In this document: positions 7,340 to 7,458 of the stretch, piece after piece
Layout: each line of letters starts with the position of its first letter
How positions within the stretch are numbered: position 1 is the first letter of the stretch
NCBI GenBank assembly: GCA_017882205.1
Contig: JADGPY010000443.1
Coordinates: 1-7,458 of the forward strand
DNA length: 7,458 nt
Direction: 5' to 3'
Source of the DNA: Chitinophagaceae bacterium
GTDB taxonomy: Bacteria > Bacteroidota > Bacteroidia > Chitinophagales > Chitinophagaceae
The notes under the pieces: generated by a model
What the model was told of the DNA's origin: nothing
What the model saw: only the letters and a program-made list of their open reading frames with translations
The model's database searches: none
Made by a program: the position numbers and the translations under genes

Positions 7340-7458
7340 TAAAAAAGCTATCCCCTTCAAATGTAAATCTCTTCTGCCTTGCCTGAAACAAAAATCCCTT
7401 GCCCAATTCCATCATGAAATTTTCCAATTTATCAATTATTGCATTTTCCAAATCATTT
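7326..7458 (-). pseudogene. DUF1016/YhcG-type PDDEXK nuclease-like protein, cut off inside the nuclease domain (5' end off window)
   Basis: Reading the minus strand from the right edge gives 43 residues before a TGA at 7328-7326, too short for ordinary gene calling. The residues include D-L-E-N-A-I-I-D-K-L-E-N-F, M-E-L-G-K-G-F-L-F, A-R-Q-K-R-F-T-F and F-F-I-D-L-I, a close match by memory to the start of the C-terminal nuclease domain of DUF1016 (YhcG) proteins. In that family the I-D-L is followed by V-F-Y-N/H and, some 12-15 residues later, by the E/D-L-K that completes the PD-(D/E)xK active site. Here the frame stops immediately after I-D-L-I, and the DNA beyond is the end of the GH51 gene, so the rest of the active site is missing. 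The product would be expected to lack nuclease activity. Whether the upstream part of the gene is intact cannot be seen. Its stop lies 11 bases from the convergent GH51 stop. Identification is strong for the motif order, though only a short piece is visible. Confidence 0.75.

Overview
The window looks like part of a plant-polysaccharide utilisation locus from a member of the Bacteroidota, perhaps a Chitinophagaceae-type soil or freshwater organism. The reasons are moderate to low GC, A-rich leaders without Shine-Dalgarno sequences, typical signal peptides ending in a short A-Q site, and glycoside hydrolase variants common in that phylum. The genus-level guess is inference. No SusC/SusD pair, regulator, tRNA, CRISPR array or insertion sequence is visible.

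All main genes lie on the + strand with gaps of about 10 to 70 bases. In order they are: the C-terminal end of a CBM6-bearing protein whose catalytic part is off the left edge (2-337); a GH43 enzyme with a C-terminal concanavalin-like domain (392-1966); a 62-codon remnant resembling the first part of a GH97 enzyme (1985-2173); a large GH51 alpha-L-arabinofuranosidase with an extra N-terminal sandwich region (2184-4316); a second GH43 enzyme fused to CBM6 (4369-5718); and a compact GH51 alpha-L-arabinofuranosidase (5788-7314). At the right edge, on the minus strand and converging on the last GH51 gene, is the C-terminal end of a DUF1016/YhcG-type nuclease-like protein that stops in the middle of the nuclease domain (7326-7458).

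The four complete enzymes all carry export signals and recognisable catalytic residues. Together they look like an arabinose-debranching set for arabinoxylan and/or arabinan: GH43 and GH51 enzymes that remove arabinofuranosyl (and possibly xylosyl) units from polymer and oligosaccharides, with CBM6 modules to hold the polymer. The tight one-direction layout suggests a polycistronic transcript started upstream of the window. I see no convincing internal promoter.

I do not see a new biological system here. The parts worth a second look are two truncated genes, the GH97-like start inside the operon and the DUF1016-like tail at its end. Both point to past deletion or recombination. Smaller oddities are a proline-rich insertion in the larger GH51 protein, a short tandem repeat at the DUF1016 break, and apparent loss of a usual CBM6 ligand-binding Asn. 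No stretch over 300 bases lacks a gene.
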